The notes: generated by a model not told the origin, from the sequence alone. A stretch of DNA of 24,963 bases from CALLPQ01 sp038531745 (GCA_038531745.1 JBCBBJ010000024.1:1-24963), one strand, 5' to 3'. Positions 6,572-15,110 are shown, counted from the stretch's first letter. Translations and numbers: made by a program.

Positions 6572-7924
6572 TTATCGACGTTTGGGTTTAATACGCACAC
6601 CATTAACTTCAATCACACCGTCCCGGTTCGATGTTTTTAATGTCCCTTCGTTGCGCGCAACCTTGATGCTGCCATTGCCCAAAATAGAAGCGTCAAGATT
6701 GGTTGACGTCCCACGATGGGTAAAATGACCATTGCCCGCGATGGAGACCCTTAGGTCCTTTGCCATTCCACCATCAATTCGTACACGGCCATTACCACCA
6801 ATAGAGATATTGACTGGACCATCCACACGATCAATATCGAAATCACCGGAGCCGCTTATCCGCGCTGAAACACCGCCCTTGACTGTCCTAGCACCAACTT
6901 TACCAGAACCACTGATCTGTGTGCGGATATCACCATCAACATTATCGACGTCAATGTTTCCAGAGCCGCTAATCCGCGCCTCTACTGGCCGGCCCACATC
7001 ATTTGCAGTGATGTTACCAGAGCCGGTGAGCAGGAGGGTCGTCTCTTTCGACTTATTCTGCGAGGGTCCGCTAACCGAATTAGCGACTGAGCCCACCGTC
7101 AGGTTGCCGGAGCCGCTCAAAATCAGGTCACCATGGCCCCCAATATCGTCCGTATCAATATTACCGGAGCCACTCAAAACGAGACGTGCCGCGCCAAGAG
7201 CGCCAGCGCGGAAATTACCCGATCCCGACAGGGCACCGTTCAAATAGCCAGCAACATCCCCGATGGTCACGTCGGCGATACCACTTACGTCAATATTGCC
7301 GGAGGCGAGATCACCAAGTGTTGCGCCGATGACACCGCGGCCCAACTTTACGTGGCCCAGAGTTTGCGCATCGACGGTGCCGGCGCCTGGCTGTTCATGA
7401 GTCACGATGGCGATGGACCGATCAATGGCGATGTCCGTCCCGGTTGGCACGGTCAAGGTCACCGCCGGGGCATCTTCGAGATAGGCACGCAGAACCTCAT
7501 TGCCGCCTTGGCGCTGATTGCGCCGTTGATATCGGTAAAAGTCCTGAAGATCGTCATCGGATAGCGTTTTGCGCCCGGCGACCGAAAACGTCACGCTATC
7601 ATCGGTTTCACGCAGGCGGGTCACATAGTCCTTTTCACCACTGTGATCAGCGCGGGGGTCGATCATTGTTATCGTGTCCACGTCGGCGACTTTGAGCGTG
7701 ATGCGGCCCTGAAAATTCGAGATTTGAACACGCGAAGAAGAAACGGCCAACGCGGCGGCTTCACCACCGGTGTCACGCTGCGTTTCGGCTTGATAATCAG
7801 ATGTATTTCCAGCGGTGGTGGCCGCTGCAGCCCAGGTAACCACGAAGCCAAACGCCGCAAAACCACAGGCCGCAATGGCCAACACACCGAAAAATCCCGT
7901 CCTAGTCACCCGAAGCCAACGCAT
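6572..7924 (-). CDS. GIN/DUF2807-like beta-solenoid repeat protein with N-terminal membrane segment
   Basis: 450 residues. A single N-terminal hydrophobic segment (about 10-35, ending TWAAAATTAG) is a signal peptide or anchor, so the rest should be outside the cytoplasmic membrane. Residues about 60-170 are a less repetitive head (VSSSRVQISNFQGRITL…). Then ten turns carry SGSGN or GNG at positions 233, 251, 270, 300, 319, 338, 357, 376, 396 and 415, nearly all 19 residues apart, as expected for a right-handed beta-helix of the putative auto-transporter adhesin head GIN type (DUF2807). The C-terminus is basic (RIKPKRR). The start at 7924 is favoured over 7981 because GGTGGAGG lies 5-6 bases upstream. 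No autotransporter barrel follows, so it is not itself an autotransporter. Function unknown; an envelope or adhesin role is inference. Confidence 0.85.
   Translation of the reverse strand: MRWLRVTRTGFFGVLAIAACGFAAFGFVVTWAAAATTAGNTSDYQAETQRDTGGEAAALAVSSSRVQISNFQGRITLKVADVDTITMIDPRADHSGEKDYVTRLRETDDSVTFSVAGRKTLSDDDLQDFYRYQRRNQRQGGNEVLRAYLEDAPAVTLTVPTGTDIAIDRSIAIVTHEQPGAGTVDAQTLGHVKLGRGVIGATLGDLASGNIDVSGIADVTIGDVAGYLNGALSGSGNFRAGALGAARLVLSGSGNIDTDDIGGHGDLILSGSGNLTVGSVANSVSGPSQNKSKETTLLLTGSGNITANDVGRPVEARISGSGNIDVDNVDGDIRTQISGSGKVGARTVKGGVSARISGSGDFDIDRVDGPVNISIGGNGRVRIDGGMAKDLRVSIAGNGHFTHRGTSTNLDASILGNGSIKVARNEGTLKTSNRDGVIEVNGVRIKPKRR
6671..7228 (-). repeat. Ten degenerate 19-residue (57-base) coding repeats
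   Basis: This part of the solenoid gene encodes ten turns marked by S/T-G-S-G (first seven) and x-G-N-G (last three). Spacings are 18, 19, 30, 19, 19, 19, 19, 20 and 19 residues. The single 30-residue step contains an 11-residue polar insertion (around NSVSGPSQNKSKE, residues 282-294). At DNA level the copies are diverged, so the repeat is kept at protein level. Confidence 0.85.
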
Positions 7925-8067
7925 TTTCGCCTCCACCGTTTCATTCGGGGGAAGCATAGGGAGACCGCACGCGACACCCAAGACGGTCTATCGATTATTC
8001 AAAACCGTTTGTCGTGCGTGAATGGTATCGGGCGCCGTCTCAACGCTGAGCAGAGGCAAATGTAACC

Positions 8068-8376
8068 TCAATGGGTCCAAGGCTTGCGGCGGTTTGCACT
8101 AAAATTATCAGCATAAGCCTTGATCACTGGCTTGGCTGTGCGCGCCTTGATCACCTGATAGGCGATGCCATGACCGGTCGCATAAGCAACCGCTTCGTCC
8201 TTGGTCTCAAAAGTCAGCCGTACCTGGCCCGGTCGCGTATCCGATGCACTGGTCCAGCCCATCAGCGGATCTATGGTCCGCGCCGTTTGGGCGTCGAACT
8301 CCAGCACCCACGCCGCTGACTTCGCGCGGCCCGACTGCATCGCGGTGCGAGACGGTTTAAAAATACGTGCCACCAT
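8068..8376 (-). CDS. Complex I accessory subunit, NDUFS4-like (ETC complex I subunit conserved region)
   Basis: 102 residues matching the bacterial form of the 18-kDa complex I subunit NDUFS4, an accessory subunit on the peripheral arm of NADH:ubiquinone oxidoreductase found in alphaproteobacteria and mitochondria. Visible family features are the opening ARIFKPSRTAMQSGRAKSAAWVLEF split by its typical KP…AMQSG block, PLMGWTSASDTRPGQVRLTFETKDEAVAYA (about residues 43-72, the W-T-S-S-x-D block), and the ending NRRKPWTH. The ATG at 8376 has AGAGGG 5 bases upstream and is preferred to one at 8406. It lies away from any nuo genes, as usual for this subunit, and 89 bases downstream of the DUF938 gene. 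It is the best taxonomic marker in the window. Confidence 0.92.
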   Translation of the reverse strand: MVARIFKPSRTAMQSGRAKSAAWVLEFDAQTARTIDPLMGWTSASDTRPGQVRLTFETKDEAVAYATGHGIAYQVIKARTAKPVIKAYADNFSANRRKPWTH

Positions 8377-8465
8377 GGTGCCCTCTTTCTGGTAGATATG
8401 GCCCACTAACCGGAATTTGTGAAGTGGTCGAAATAGCCGCCTCGCGCGTCGGCAGCGCCTTGGCT

Positions 8466-9152
8466 TCAGCGGGAGCCGAGTTGAAAAATGACGGCCAGAT
8501 TATTCGCCGGCATTTGAATAACTTCTTTGCGGTCAAAGCCATGATCGTGGGCAAGCGGTGTCACCTGACGGTCGAGATCGCGGACACCCCAATCGGCATT
8601 ACGCGACTTTAGACTGGCGTCAAAGTCCGCATTTGAGGGCGCTGTGTGAACGCCGTTGCGCGCAAAGGGGCCGTAAAGAAAAAGGCTGCCGCCGGGTGCT
8701 AACGCCGATTGTGCATACGCAAACAGCCCCTTGGTGGCGGCAAATGGAGCAATGTGGATCATATTAATACATAGAAGCCCCTGAAAGAGAGTATGATGCT
8801 CCGTGAGCGGTCTATCGGCAATCACATCAATAGCATGGGGCGGTGCGATATTTGTCGCTTGCACATGGTCCTTCCACGCCGCAATGGAGGCGCGTGATAC
8901 CGGGTCAGGATCGCCGGGATGAAACATCACATCCGGCAAGCGCCCAGCCAGGATCACCACATGCTCACCTGTTCCTGATGCAATTTCGAGAATGTTCCCT
9001 TTGGCGGGCATATGCCCGCAAAAAACATCGGCAATCGCCTCACGGTTGCGCGAAACCGATGGCGAGGACAAGCGCGCCTCATCAGAAGTTCGCGCTTCGA
9101 GCGCAATCTCCTGTCCGCCGGGACTGCGCTGATAGGAATTCTCGTTCGACAT
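8466..9152 (-). CDS. DUF938 (UPF0585) family SAM-dependent methyltransferase-like protein
   Basis: 228 residues. The Rossmann-type SAM site is seen as ILEIASGTGEHVVILA (about 54-69), followed by FHPGDPDPVSRASIAAW (about 77-93), where the adenosine-binding acidic residue lies. The block LCINMIHIAPFAATKGLF and the string GGSLFLYGPFARNG are characteristic of DUF938. Homologues occur from bacteria to man (METTL26), with no well-established substrate. A Shine-Dalgarno AAGG stands 8 bases before the ATG. It lies between the SYLF gene (55 bases upstream) and the complex I subunit gene, all minus strand, so loose co-transcription is possible. Confidence 0.88.
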   Translation of the reverse strand: MSNENSYQRSPGGQEIALEARTSDEARLSSPSVSRNREAIADVFCGHMPAKGNILEIASGTGEHVVILAGRLPDVMFHPGDPDPVSRASIAAWKDHVQATNIAPPHAIDVIADRPLTEHHTLFQGLLCINMIHIAPFAATKGLFAYAQSALAPGGSLFLYGPFARNGVHTAPSNADFDASLKSRNADWGVRDLDRQVTPLAHDHGFDRKEVIQMPANNLAVIFQLGSR

Positions 9153-9207
9153 GGTCTTTACCTTAAATCGGCTCGCATGCGGTTTTGTGTTTTTACCTAG
9201 AACAGAC

Positions 9208-10209
9208 TTAAGGACGTTTCAAAGGCGCACCACCTGAAGCATCTTCGTAGGCGGGGTCATCTTCGTACCGTGGCGCAACAGATGAGCCGCCGCGCAAGAC
9301 CGGGATGGTGCCATTGGTCACTGGCGCCGGCCCTGTGCGCGATGGTTGGCCGGGTGCGCCGTAAACGGAAGATCCAGATACGATCTCACCTTGCTGCTGT
9401 GTTTGTCCGGGGGCGGTGTAAATACGTCCAGCAGGCGGGGTCAGGGTGGCCGGGTCCGGCAACGGAGGCCGCTGAGACCCAGATTGGCCTACAGCCTGGC
9501 TAATGGCCCGGCTTCGATTACTGCGGCTGGACAAAGCCAACGCTGCCTCGCGCAGAGGGATGGATGCCGGATTGTCCTCGACCCCGCGAAAGACAACATC
9601 AAGTGCAGAAACATCAGCGCCGTAATAGGCTCGGTTCCATCGTTTTTTGGTATCGAGGATAGAGCCTTCAAGACTGATCCCGCCGTAAAGACCGCGCGTG
9701 CGGGCAAATGCTAAGATGTCAACCGTTTGCGCCTTTGCCCCAAGGCCCACGGGCCCCGCCGCGATGGTTACATCGCCGCCAAGCTTCACAGAGGATGCCA
9801 ACAACCCTTCTTTTCCGCGCTCAGTCATTGCCAACAGGACAACTTCGGAAACCTCGCCGCCCGCTTGCAGGCCGAAAGACACAGAGCCAATCGATAAAAA
9901 TGTGGGGCCAGACCAGGAGCCGTCAGCGTTGCGCGCCACCATCACACCCTTGCCACCGGAGCCACCAAACAAAAATCCTGCGCGGTAAGAGGCCGGGACA
10001 ATCACCATGGCCTTGGCATCAACGGCATTTTCCCAAAGGCCGCTAAATTCCGGTGTATTGGCAAAATAGACCAGTGTTTCCGTTGCATCGCGCACTAACG
10101 CTTCGGCTTTTTCCTGGCGATTTTGTGCCTGCGCCGGGCTGACGCTCACGACGCCGAGCAAGATACACAGAGTACTGACTATTGCAGGGAAGAAATGCTG
10201 GGCGGTCAT
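9208..10209 (-). CDS. Exported SYLF-domain (Ysc84-like) protein with proline-rich tail
   Basis: 333 residues. A signal peptide ends around SPAQAQ (residues 24-29). The SYLF domain (about 30-215) follows: SYRAGFLFGGSGGKGVMVAR, SGPTFLSIGSVSFGLQAGGE, and later TRGLYGGISLEGS are the typical glycine-rich beta-strand blocks of this lipid-binding family. The last hundred residues are rich in Pro, Gly, Ser and Gln and end with acidic DDPAYEDAS, so are probably disordered. Export points to a periplasmic or outer-membrane lipid-linked role, but bacterial SYLF proteins are poorly characterised. The start is well supported by AGGAG 7 bases before ATG 10209. A promoter candidate lies upstream at 10273-10299. 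Confidence 0.9.
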   Translation of the reverse strand: MTAQHFFPAIVSTLCILLGVVSVSPAQAQNRQEKAEALVRDATETLVYFANTPEFSGLWENAVDAKAMVIVPASYRAGFLFGGSGGKGVMVARNADGSWSGPTFLSIGSVSFGLQAGGEVSEVVLLAMTERGKEGLLASSVKLGGDVTIAAGPVGLGAKAQTVDILAFARTRGLYGGISLEGSILDTKKRWNRAYYGADVSALDVVFRGVEDNPASIPLREAALALSSRSNRSRAISQAVGQSGSQRPPLPDPATLTPPAGRIYTAPGQTQQQGEIVSGSSVYGAPGQPSRTGPAPVTNGTIPVLRGGSSVAPRYEDDPAYEDASGGAPLKRP

Positions 10210-10272
10210 GGCGGGGCTCCTGTTCGTAATACTGATCTCGCGGGGCTGTTGCAGGATAACGAGGTGTCATCC

Positions 10273-10299
10273 CTATTAAGCTGGACAAGAAATGGTCAA
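10273..10299 (-). promoter_or_regulatory. Promoter candidate for the SYLF gene
   Basis: On the minus strand TTGACC (10294-10299) is followed after 15 bases by TAATAG (10273-10278), 64 bases before the SYLF start. The boxes are close to sigma-70 consensus but the spacer is shorter than the preferred 17, so this is a weak candidate. Confidence 0.25.
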
Positions 10300-10433
10300 A
10301 ACCACCTCGTCTCGCAAGTCAGGTAGCATGGATGATCTGGCAATACCGAGGTCAGTTTGCGTCCACAATAGGGTTGCCACATGAAGGCTTGGAAAGACTT
10401 CACGCGTCAGCCTCGGCCCCGCAAACACGCTCT

Positions 10434-11633
10434 CTATTGAAACGCCTGCAGGCCCGTTTGCGCTCGCCCAAGAATAAGGGCGTGCACATCATGGGTGCCC
10501 TCATAGGTATTGACGGTCTCAAGATTGAGGGCGTGGCGCATGACGGGATATTCATCGGAAATCCCGTTACCGCCATGGATATCGCGGGCGACGCGCGCAA
10601 TATCGAGAGCCTTGCCACAATTATTGCGCTTCATGAGCGAAATTGCCTCTGGCGCCCAGACACCATCATCGAGCATACGGCCAAGCTGCAACGCCCCCTG
10701 CAAACCAAGGGCAATTTCCGTTTGCATGTCGGCTAGCTTTTTCTGGACCAGCTGTGTTGCCGCAATCGGTTTGCCAAACACTATTCTATCCATCGCATAG
10801 GCATGGGCGGCAAACCAACAGGCTTCCGCCGCGCCCATGGCGCCCCATGCGATGCCATAGCGCGCCTTGTTCAGGCAGGAGAACGGCCCGCGCAAGCCTT
10901 TCACATTTGGGAGCAGGTTTTCTTCCGGCACGAACACATCGGCCAGAGAGATTTCGCCGGTCACCGAGGCCCGAAGAGAAAGCTTGCCCTCAATCTTTGG
11001 GGTGGTGAACCCGTCCATGCCGCGCTCAACAATAAAGCCGCGGATCGCGCCATCGAGTTTGGCCCACACAACCGCAAGATCGGCGATAGGCGAATTGGTA
11101 ATCCACATCTTTGCGCCGTTTAGCACATAGCCACCATCAACAGGTTTTGCGGTGGTGCGCATGGCGCCGGGGTCGGAGCCGCCATCGGGTTCGGTAAGGC
11201 CAAAGCACCCAACCCATTGACCACTTGCCAGTTTGGGCAAAAATTTCCGGCGCTGAGGTTCATCGCCGAATGCGTAAATCGGGTGCATTACCAGAGAGGA
11301 CTGTACAGACATGGCCGACCGGTAGCCTGAATCAACGCGCTCCACTTCCCTGGCGATCAGGCCGTAGGCAACGTGGTTCACATCCGCACCGCCATAGCTT
11401 TCTGGCAGGGTTGCGCCAAGCAAACCTTGGGCGCCCATTTCGGTCATGATTTCACGGTCAAAGCGCTCCTCGCGATTGGCGGAAATCACGCGCGGCATCA
11501 GCCGATCCTGGCAATAGCCATGGGCCGCATCGCGGATCATCCGCTCCTCATCGGTAAGAAGCTGATCGAGCATCAGGGGATCGCGCCAATCGAGGGTCAG
11601 CGTTTCGGTTTGCGATTTGGGTGTTGATGACAT
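10434..11633 (-). CDS. gcdH: Glutaryl-CoA dehydrogenase
   Basis: 399 residues, an FAD-dependent acyl-CoA dehydrogenase that oxidises and decarboxylates glutaryl-CoA to crotonyl-CoA in lysine and tryptophan breakdown. The stretch DSGYRSAMSVQSSLVMHPIY (101-120) is almost the human enzyme sequence and contains the substrate-binding Arg105. FGLTEPDGGSDP (144-155) is the flavin-binding acyl-CoA dehydrogenase signature. The catalytic base is Glu378 in NTYEGTHDVHALILGRAQTG, the exact GCDH C-terminal motif. It is a single-gene unit here, with no ETF or CoA-transferase gene beside it. The Shine-Dalgarno AAGGA is 10 bases from the ATG. Electrons would go to electron-transfer flavoprotein encoded elsewhere. 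Confidence 0.95.
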   Translation of the reverse strand: MSSTPKSQTETLTLDWRDPLMLDQLLTDEERMIRDAAHGYCQDRLMPRVISANREERFDREIMTEMGAQGLLGATLPESYGGADVNHVAYGLIAREVERVDSGYRSAMSVQSSLVMHPIYAFGDEPQRRKFLPKLASGQWVGCFGLTEPDGGSDPGAMRTTAKPVDGGYVLNGAKMWITNSPIADLAVVWAKLDGAIRGFIVERGMDGFTTPKIEGKLSLRASVTGEISLADVFVPEENLLPNVKGLRGPFSCLNKARYGIAWGAMGAAEACWFAAHAYAMDRIVFGKPIAATQLVQKKLADMQTEIALGLQGALQLGRMLDDGVWAPEAISLMKRNNCGKALDIARVARDIHGGNGISDEYPVMRHALNLETVNTYEGTHDVHALILGRAQTGLQAFQ

Positions 11634-11740
11634 AGCGCGCCGTCCTTTTGCAGAGCAATAAGGATATCACCGCCGCCACCCCAATCACAAGACCGCTTAC
11701 CGCCGCGGGGTGCCTTGGCAGGCGACGCGTGAAGCAGACC

Positions 11741-13705
11741 TCAGTTTCTTTTTCGGCGTCCCAGAATTCCCTCTAGCGCGTCGGTGGGGGACGCTCCGCC
11801 TTCCTCGCCGCCGGGCAGATCAATACTATCATCAAGACGTTTGCGCGCTTCATCCTCCACACGTTTGCGGGCGGCTTGGCCCACATCAAGTCCCACTTTG
11901 GGATCGTTGAAAGTGCCAGAGATCCGGATTGGCACACCCAAGCCGCTGCGATCCCGATCCCCGCCCTGGCCCCGAAGGGAAGCCACAAGACGCGGATTAA
12001 GCCGAATGTCCTGGCTCTGCGGCGGTAGGGACACCGTCCCCTCGCCCGTGAGACGAAAGAGCGGGCTTAGCATGGTAATATCGTCCGTCGCGATCACGCC
12101 GCGATTGACGGTGAAAGTCGATTCAAAAGCGGTGAAGGCCGTGCGGTCTTCTCCTTCATAATCGCGCTGATATTGGCCGGTGACGAAGATGCCGATCTGA
12201 TAGGCAAATTTCAGAAAGTCAAAACCCACGAGAGACCCGTCGCGCACCGTAAAGGCGCCATCGCCCTTCAGGGTACTGACAAAATCCTTTTGACTCCGTC
12301 CGCGCGCCGTCACAGCAAAGGTTAAATCGCCGTCACCTTCCAATCGATCAAGACGGGCAGCATCGCGCAGAAAACGAACCGCCGCCATATCTTTAAGGGC
12401 AAATGTTGCCGCAAGACGCGGCCGCCGCCGGTTGGTTTCCAGTTTGAGTGTGCCGCTGCCCGCACCGTCATAAAGACGCATCTGTTTCAGGGTCGCGTCT
12501 AACGTACCGTTGGTGAGCGTCATCGAAAGCGCCGCGTCGTCAATATCGAACCGCTGAACAAAAAGCTTTCGCGTGGAAACGTCAAAATCCATATCGACGA
12601 TTGAGAGGGGCGTAAAATTGATTGCGGTCTCGCTCCAGGGCAGAAAGCCGGTGCTACCGGTTTCTGATTGGGACGGCGAATAGGGGCGCAAATCCAAGCG
12701 ATCAAGAGTGAGATCGCCTGAAAGTAATGGTCTATCCCTATCCCAAGTGGCACCCAAACGGCCCCCGCCGACAATATCATCAAATTGGAGTTTGGCGTTG
12801 CGGATTGCGATCATGCCCAGATCGCCGGTCACATCGCCTTTTACCGAAAGCTGCTCGAAACCGTTCTGCACCGCAATGGGGCGTTCAAGCCATTGCGCGA
12901 TCTGGCGAACCGAGGGCACATCAGCCTCCAATAAACCGCCATAGGTAAGAGCAGGGTCACTGGCTATTTCTCCGTCTACCGATAAAACTGCATCAAGAAA
13001 CCGTAATCGAACCTGCGCGGCGGCACGGTCGCCAGCGCGCAATGCAGCGAGCGTTGATATGCGCGCGTCAATAGTTACCTCTTCAGCGTTGTAAACAAAA
13101 TCACCCGCAAGGGATGTGGTTTCCGATAGGCTTGGCAAGGCCAGGGTCATATCAAGCGAGGATAAAGTGGTTTCCTCTCCCAGTATCCCATCGAGATAGG
13201 TTAGCGTGCCGTCAATGACCCGCACATCGCCGAGACGCAAATCGCGGACGCGGTTTGACACGTCAAATGATCCGCCCCCGGTGTTTTCACTTTCGCCCGC
13301 TTGCCCTTCACGTGTTTCGAGAGACCAATTCACAACGCCATCGCGGCGGCGTTCGAGGTTAATCATGGGCCGTGTGATGACAAATTTCGAAACTTCAACA
13401 TTGCCGGTCAGAAGCGGTAGGATCTTGAAGCCAATTACCGCACGGTCCGCCGACAACAAATGATCGGCCGTCATGCCCTCAGCGTTATCAATGGTAAATG
13501 CCGTTACGTTGACACCCAGAACCGGAAAAAAGGTCAGATTGGCGTCGTCACCAACGGTAACTTTGCGACCAATAAGGTCTGAGGCGCGGTCGGCCATCGT
13601 TTGCGGATCAACCCGAAATTGCACATCATTTTGAAAAAGAACGATGCCGATGCTCGTTATGGCTATCGAAAGATATACAATTACCCGCCACAAAAACTTG
13701 GCCAT
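11741..13705 (-). CDS. AsmA family protein
   Basis: 654 residues. One N-terminal membrane helix (about 5-25) anchors a long periplasmic part built from short amphipathic beta-strands. The AsmA N-terminal block is seen in DRASDLIGRKVTVGDDANLTFFPVLGVNV (about 39-67), followed by the repeated ADRAVIGFKILPLLTGNVEVSKF block. The C-terminal AsmA_2 region has FDFLKFAYQIGIF, the strand TGEGTVSLPPQSQDIRLNPRL, and GVPIRISGTFNDPKVGLDVG. A charged tail (RKRVEDEARKRLDD) ends it. AsmA-like proteins are now seen as bridge-like phospholipid carriers between inner and outer membrane. The start has AGGGG about 7 bases upstream. It is divergent from the lipoprotein operon at 13923. Confidence 0.92.
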   Translation of the reverse strand: MAKFLWRVIVYLSIAITSIGIVLFQNDVQFRVDPQTMADRASDLIGRKVTVGDDANLTFFPVLGVNVTAFTIDNAEGMTADHLLSADRAVIGFKILPLLTGNVEVSKFVITRPMINLERRRDGVVNWSLETREGQAGESENTGGGSFDVSNRVRDLRLGDVRVIDGTLTYLDGILGEETTLSSLDMTLALPSLSETTSLAGDFVYNAEEVTIDARISTLAALRAGDRAAAQVRLRFLDAVLSVDGEIASDPALTYGGLLEADVPSVRQIAQWLERPIAVQNGFEQLSVKGDVTGDLGMIAIRNAKLQFDDIVGGGRLGATWDRDRPLLSGDLTLDRLDLRPYSPSQSETGSTGFLPWSETAINFTPLSIVDMDFDVSTRKLFVQRFDIDDAALSMTLTNGTLDATLKQMRLYDGAGSGTLKLETNRRRPRLAATFALKDMAAVRFLRDAARLDRLEGDGDLTFAVTARGRSQKDFVSTLKGDGAFTVRDGSLVGFDFLKFAYQIGIFVTGQYQRDYEGEDRTAFTAFESTFTVNRGVIATDDITMLSPLFRLTGEGTVSLPPQSQDIRLNPRLVASLRGQGGDRDRSGLGVPIRISGTFNDPKVGLDVGQAARKRVEDEARKRLDDSIDLPGGEEGGASPTDALEGILGRRKRN

Positions 13706-13860
13706 GGCCCACCCCTATTCACTTTGTCGTCGCCTTTGGTGCGCGTCGACAAGCCATACCGGCACGCGGATTTTCCCAATGGATAACGTGTAAACACTTT
13801 AATTCGGTTCCGCACCTGCCTTTCCCATGCTTTTGGGACACGCAGGCGAAAAAACTGACC

Positions 13861-13890
13861 TTGCCCGCTGGCTGTTTTGCCCGGTAAAAT
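13861..13890 (+). promoter_or_regulatory. Promoter candidate for the lipoprotein-thioredoxin-SRPBCC operon
   Basis: TTGCCC (13861-13866) and TAAAAT (13885-13890) are separated by 18 bases, and the chosen start codon follows 32 bases after the second box. Spacing and sequence fit a housekeeping promoter, but no experiment or conservation supports it. A partial hairpin (CCTGC 13815-13819 with GCAGG 13842-13846) lies just upstream. Confidence 0.35.
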
Positions 13891-13922
13891 CGACAGATAA
13901 AGCAGGCATGATGAGGATTGAA

Positions 13923-14456
13923 ATGACGGTTTTTTTTCGGGTTGGAACCAGCGCTATTTGGCTCGGCGCCTTTGCTCTTATTGCTCTGGGGCTGACCGCC
14001 TGCGCCGCCAGCGGCCCCTTGGCCTACGGCCCCGCCGAAAAAGGGCGGTTTGGTTATAGCGAAGTTGCCCTAGAAACCGGGCGCTATCGGGTTAGTTATG
14101 CGGGCTCGGCCCGGATGTCACCGGATGAAGTGGAACAACTCGCTCTGCGCCGGGCCGCAGAACTAACAATTACGGACGGCTTTGATTGGTTTCGTGTGGT
14201 GAACCGCGACCTTAATGGTGATGAGCGCGGCGGCGTCAGCGTTGGCGGCGGCGTTGGTTCCGGGCGCGTTGGTCGGCGCAGCGGTGTTGGCGTTGGGGTC
14301 GGTGGCAATTTGGGCACCGTGGGTGCGCAACGCTATTTTACCGTCAGATTGGAAATCCTGATGGGCCGGGATGCGGCCCCTGATGATCCGAATATCTACG
14401 ACGCCCGCGACGTCCTCGCGGCTGCCGCTGATGCGCCTTTTGCCGGTACGCAATGA
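13923..14456 (+). CDS. CC0125/CC1285-like lipoprotein with glycine-valine-rich segment
   Basis: 177 residues from the ATG at 13923, chosen because TGAGGA lies 6 bases before it; in-frame ATGs at 13908 and 13911 are alternatives. A hydrophobic signal ends in lipobox LTAC (24-27), so Cys27 should be lipidated. The mature part contains YRVSYAGSARMSPDEVEQLALRRAAELT split over about 58-85, which matches the conserved core of the CC0125/CC1285 lipoproteins of Caulobacter relatives. It is followed by DGFDWFRVVNRD and a low-complexity Gly/Val/Arg stretch (about 104-135) before a final strand YFTVRLEILMG. The function of the family is unknown. Its stop overlaps the start of the CcmG-like gene by 4 bases (ATGA), so the two are translationally coupled. 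Confidence 0.85.
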   Translation: MTVFFRVGTSAIWLGAFALIALGLTACAASGPLAYGPAEKGRFGYSEVALETGRYRVSYAGSARMSPDEVEQLALRRAAELTITDGFDWFRVVNRDLNGDERGGVSVGGGVGSGRVGRRSGVGVGVGGNLGTVGAQRYFTVRLEILMGRDAAPDDPNIYDARDVLAAAADAPFAGTQ

Positions 14457-15106
14457 CGACACCAGATACCATCTCGCCGTCCAATAGAGGACGTGGCCCT
14501 CGGCTCGTCAGTATTCTGTTGGCGGTACCCTTAGCGATCCTCATTGTTCTGGGGACGGTATTTTTTCAATCCTTACAGACCCAGTCCAATCCGTTTCGCA
14601 CGGTACTGATCAATCAGCCGGTTTCAGACTTTGCACTGCCCGCCATTGCGCCGCCAAATCCAGAAAAAATCCCGGCACAAACCGAATTTGACATACCTGC
14701 CGCCTTGGCAAGCAACGATCTGCGCGGGCAGGTAAGTCTCGTTAATATCTTTGGCTCTTGGTGCGTCGCTTGCCGGGTTGAGCATCCTGTGCTCATGGAC
14801 ATTCAACGCGGCGGGCGCGTGCCCATTATGGGCATCGACTGGAAAGATCCGCCCGGCGATGGGGCCGCTTGGCTTGCGCGGTTCGGCAATCCCTATTCGC
14901 GGGTTGGTGACGACGCCAAGGGCAGCGTTGCAATCGATTTTGGCGTCACTGGTGCACCGGAGACATTTGTTGTCGATCATCGCGGGACCATTCGGTATAA
15001 ACATGTGGGCCCCATACGCCCCGAAGACTGGACCAACACGCTTTTGCCATTGGTCCAAAAGCTACAAAAAGAAGCCGGGATCAATGATCCGGGTACCAAG
15101 GGATAG
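14453..15106 (+). CDS. CcmG/DsbE family membrane-anchored thiol:disulfide protein
   Basis: 217 residues. A cytoplasmic N-terminus and one membrane helix (about 18-40) lead to a periplasmic thioredoxin fold. The active site is Trp103-Cys104-Val-Ala-Cys107 and the cis-Pro loop is VTGAPET (165-171, Pro169). The phrase GAPETFVVDHRGTIRYKHVGP is split over 167-187 and is typical of CcmG/DsbE, which reduces apocytochrome c or its chaperone CcmH before heme attachment. The insert NIFGSWCVACRVEHP is equally typical. The other ccm genes are not nearby in the window, so this copy is either detached from the cytochrome c maturation cluster or serves another client. It overlaps the lipoprotein gene by 4 bases and is followed after 4 bases by the SRPBCC gene. 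Confidence 0.9.
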   Translation: MTTPDTISPSNRGRGPRLVSILLAVPLAILIVLGTVFFQSLQTQSNPFRTVLINQPVSDFALPAIAPPNPEKIPAQTEFDIPAALASNDLRGQVSLVNIFGSWCVACRVEHPVLMDIQRGGRVPIMGIDWKDPPGDGAAWLARFGNPYSRVGDDAKGSVAIDFGVTGAPETFVVDHRGTIRYKHVGPIRPEDWTNTLLPLVQKLQKEAGINDPGTKG

Positions 15107-15110
15107 GTGC

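Noticed and set aside
6732..7247. Repeated DNA pattern that might suggest a CRISPR array or tandem repeat
   Set aside because: The pattern is the antisense view of the 19-residue protein repeat; copies are diverged and there are no identical direct repeats with unique spacers.
4763..8068. Shared 12-base string CAAATGTAACCT at 4763-4774 and 8057-8068, possible att or regulatory repeat
   Set aside because: A window of this size is expected to contain several identical 12-base pairs by chance, and the flanks do not match convincingly.
10332..10736. Plus-strand open frame overlapping the gcdH 3' end
   Set aside because: Most of it is antisense to the GcdH C-terminus, including the catalytic region; there is no ribosome site or recognisable domain.
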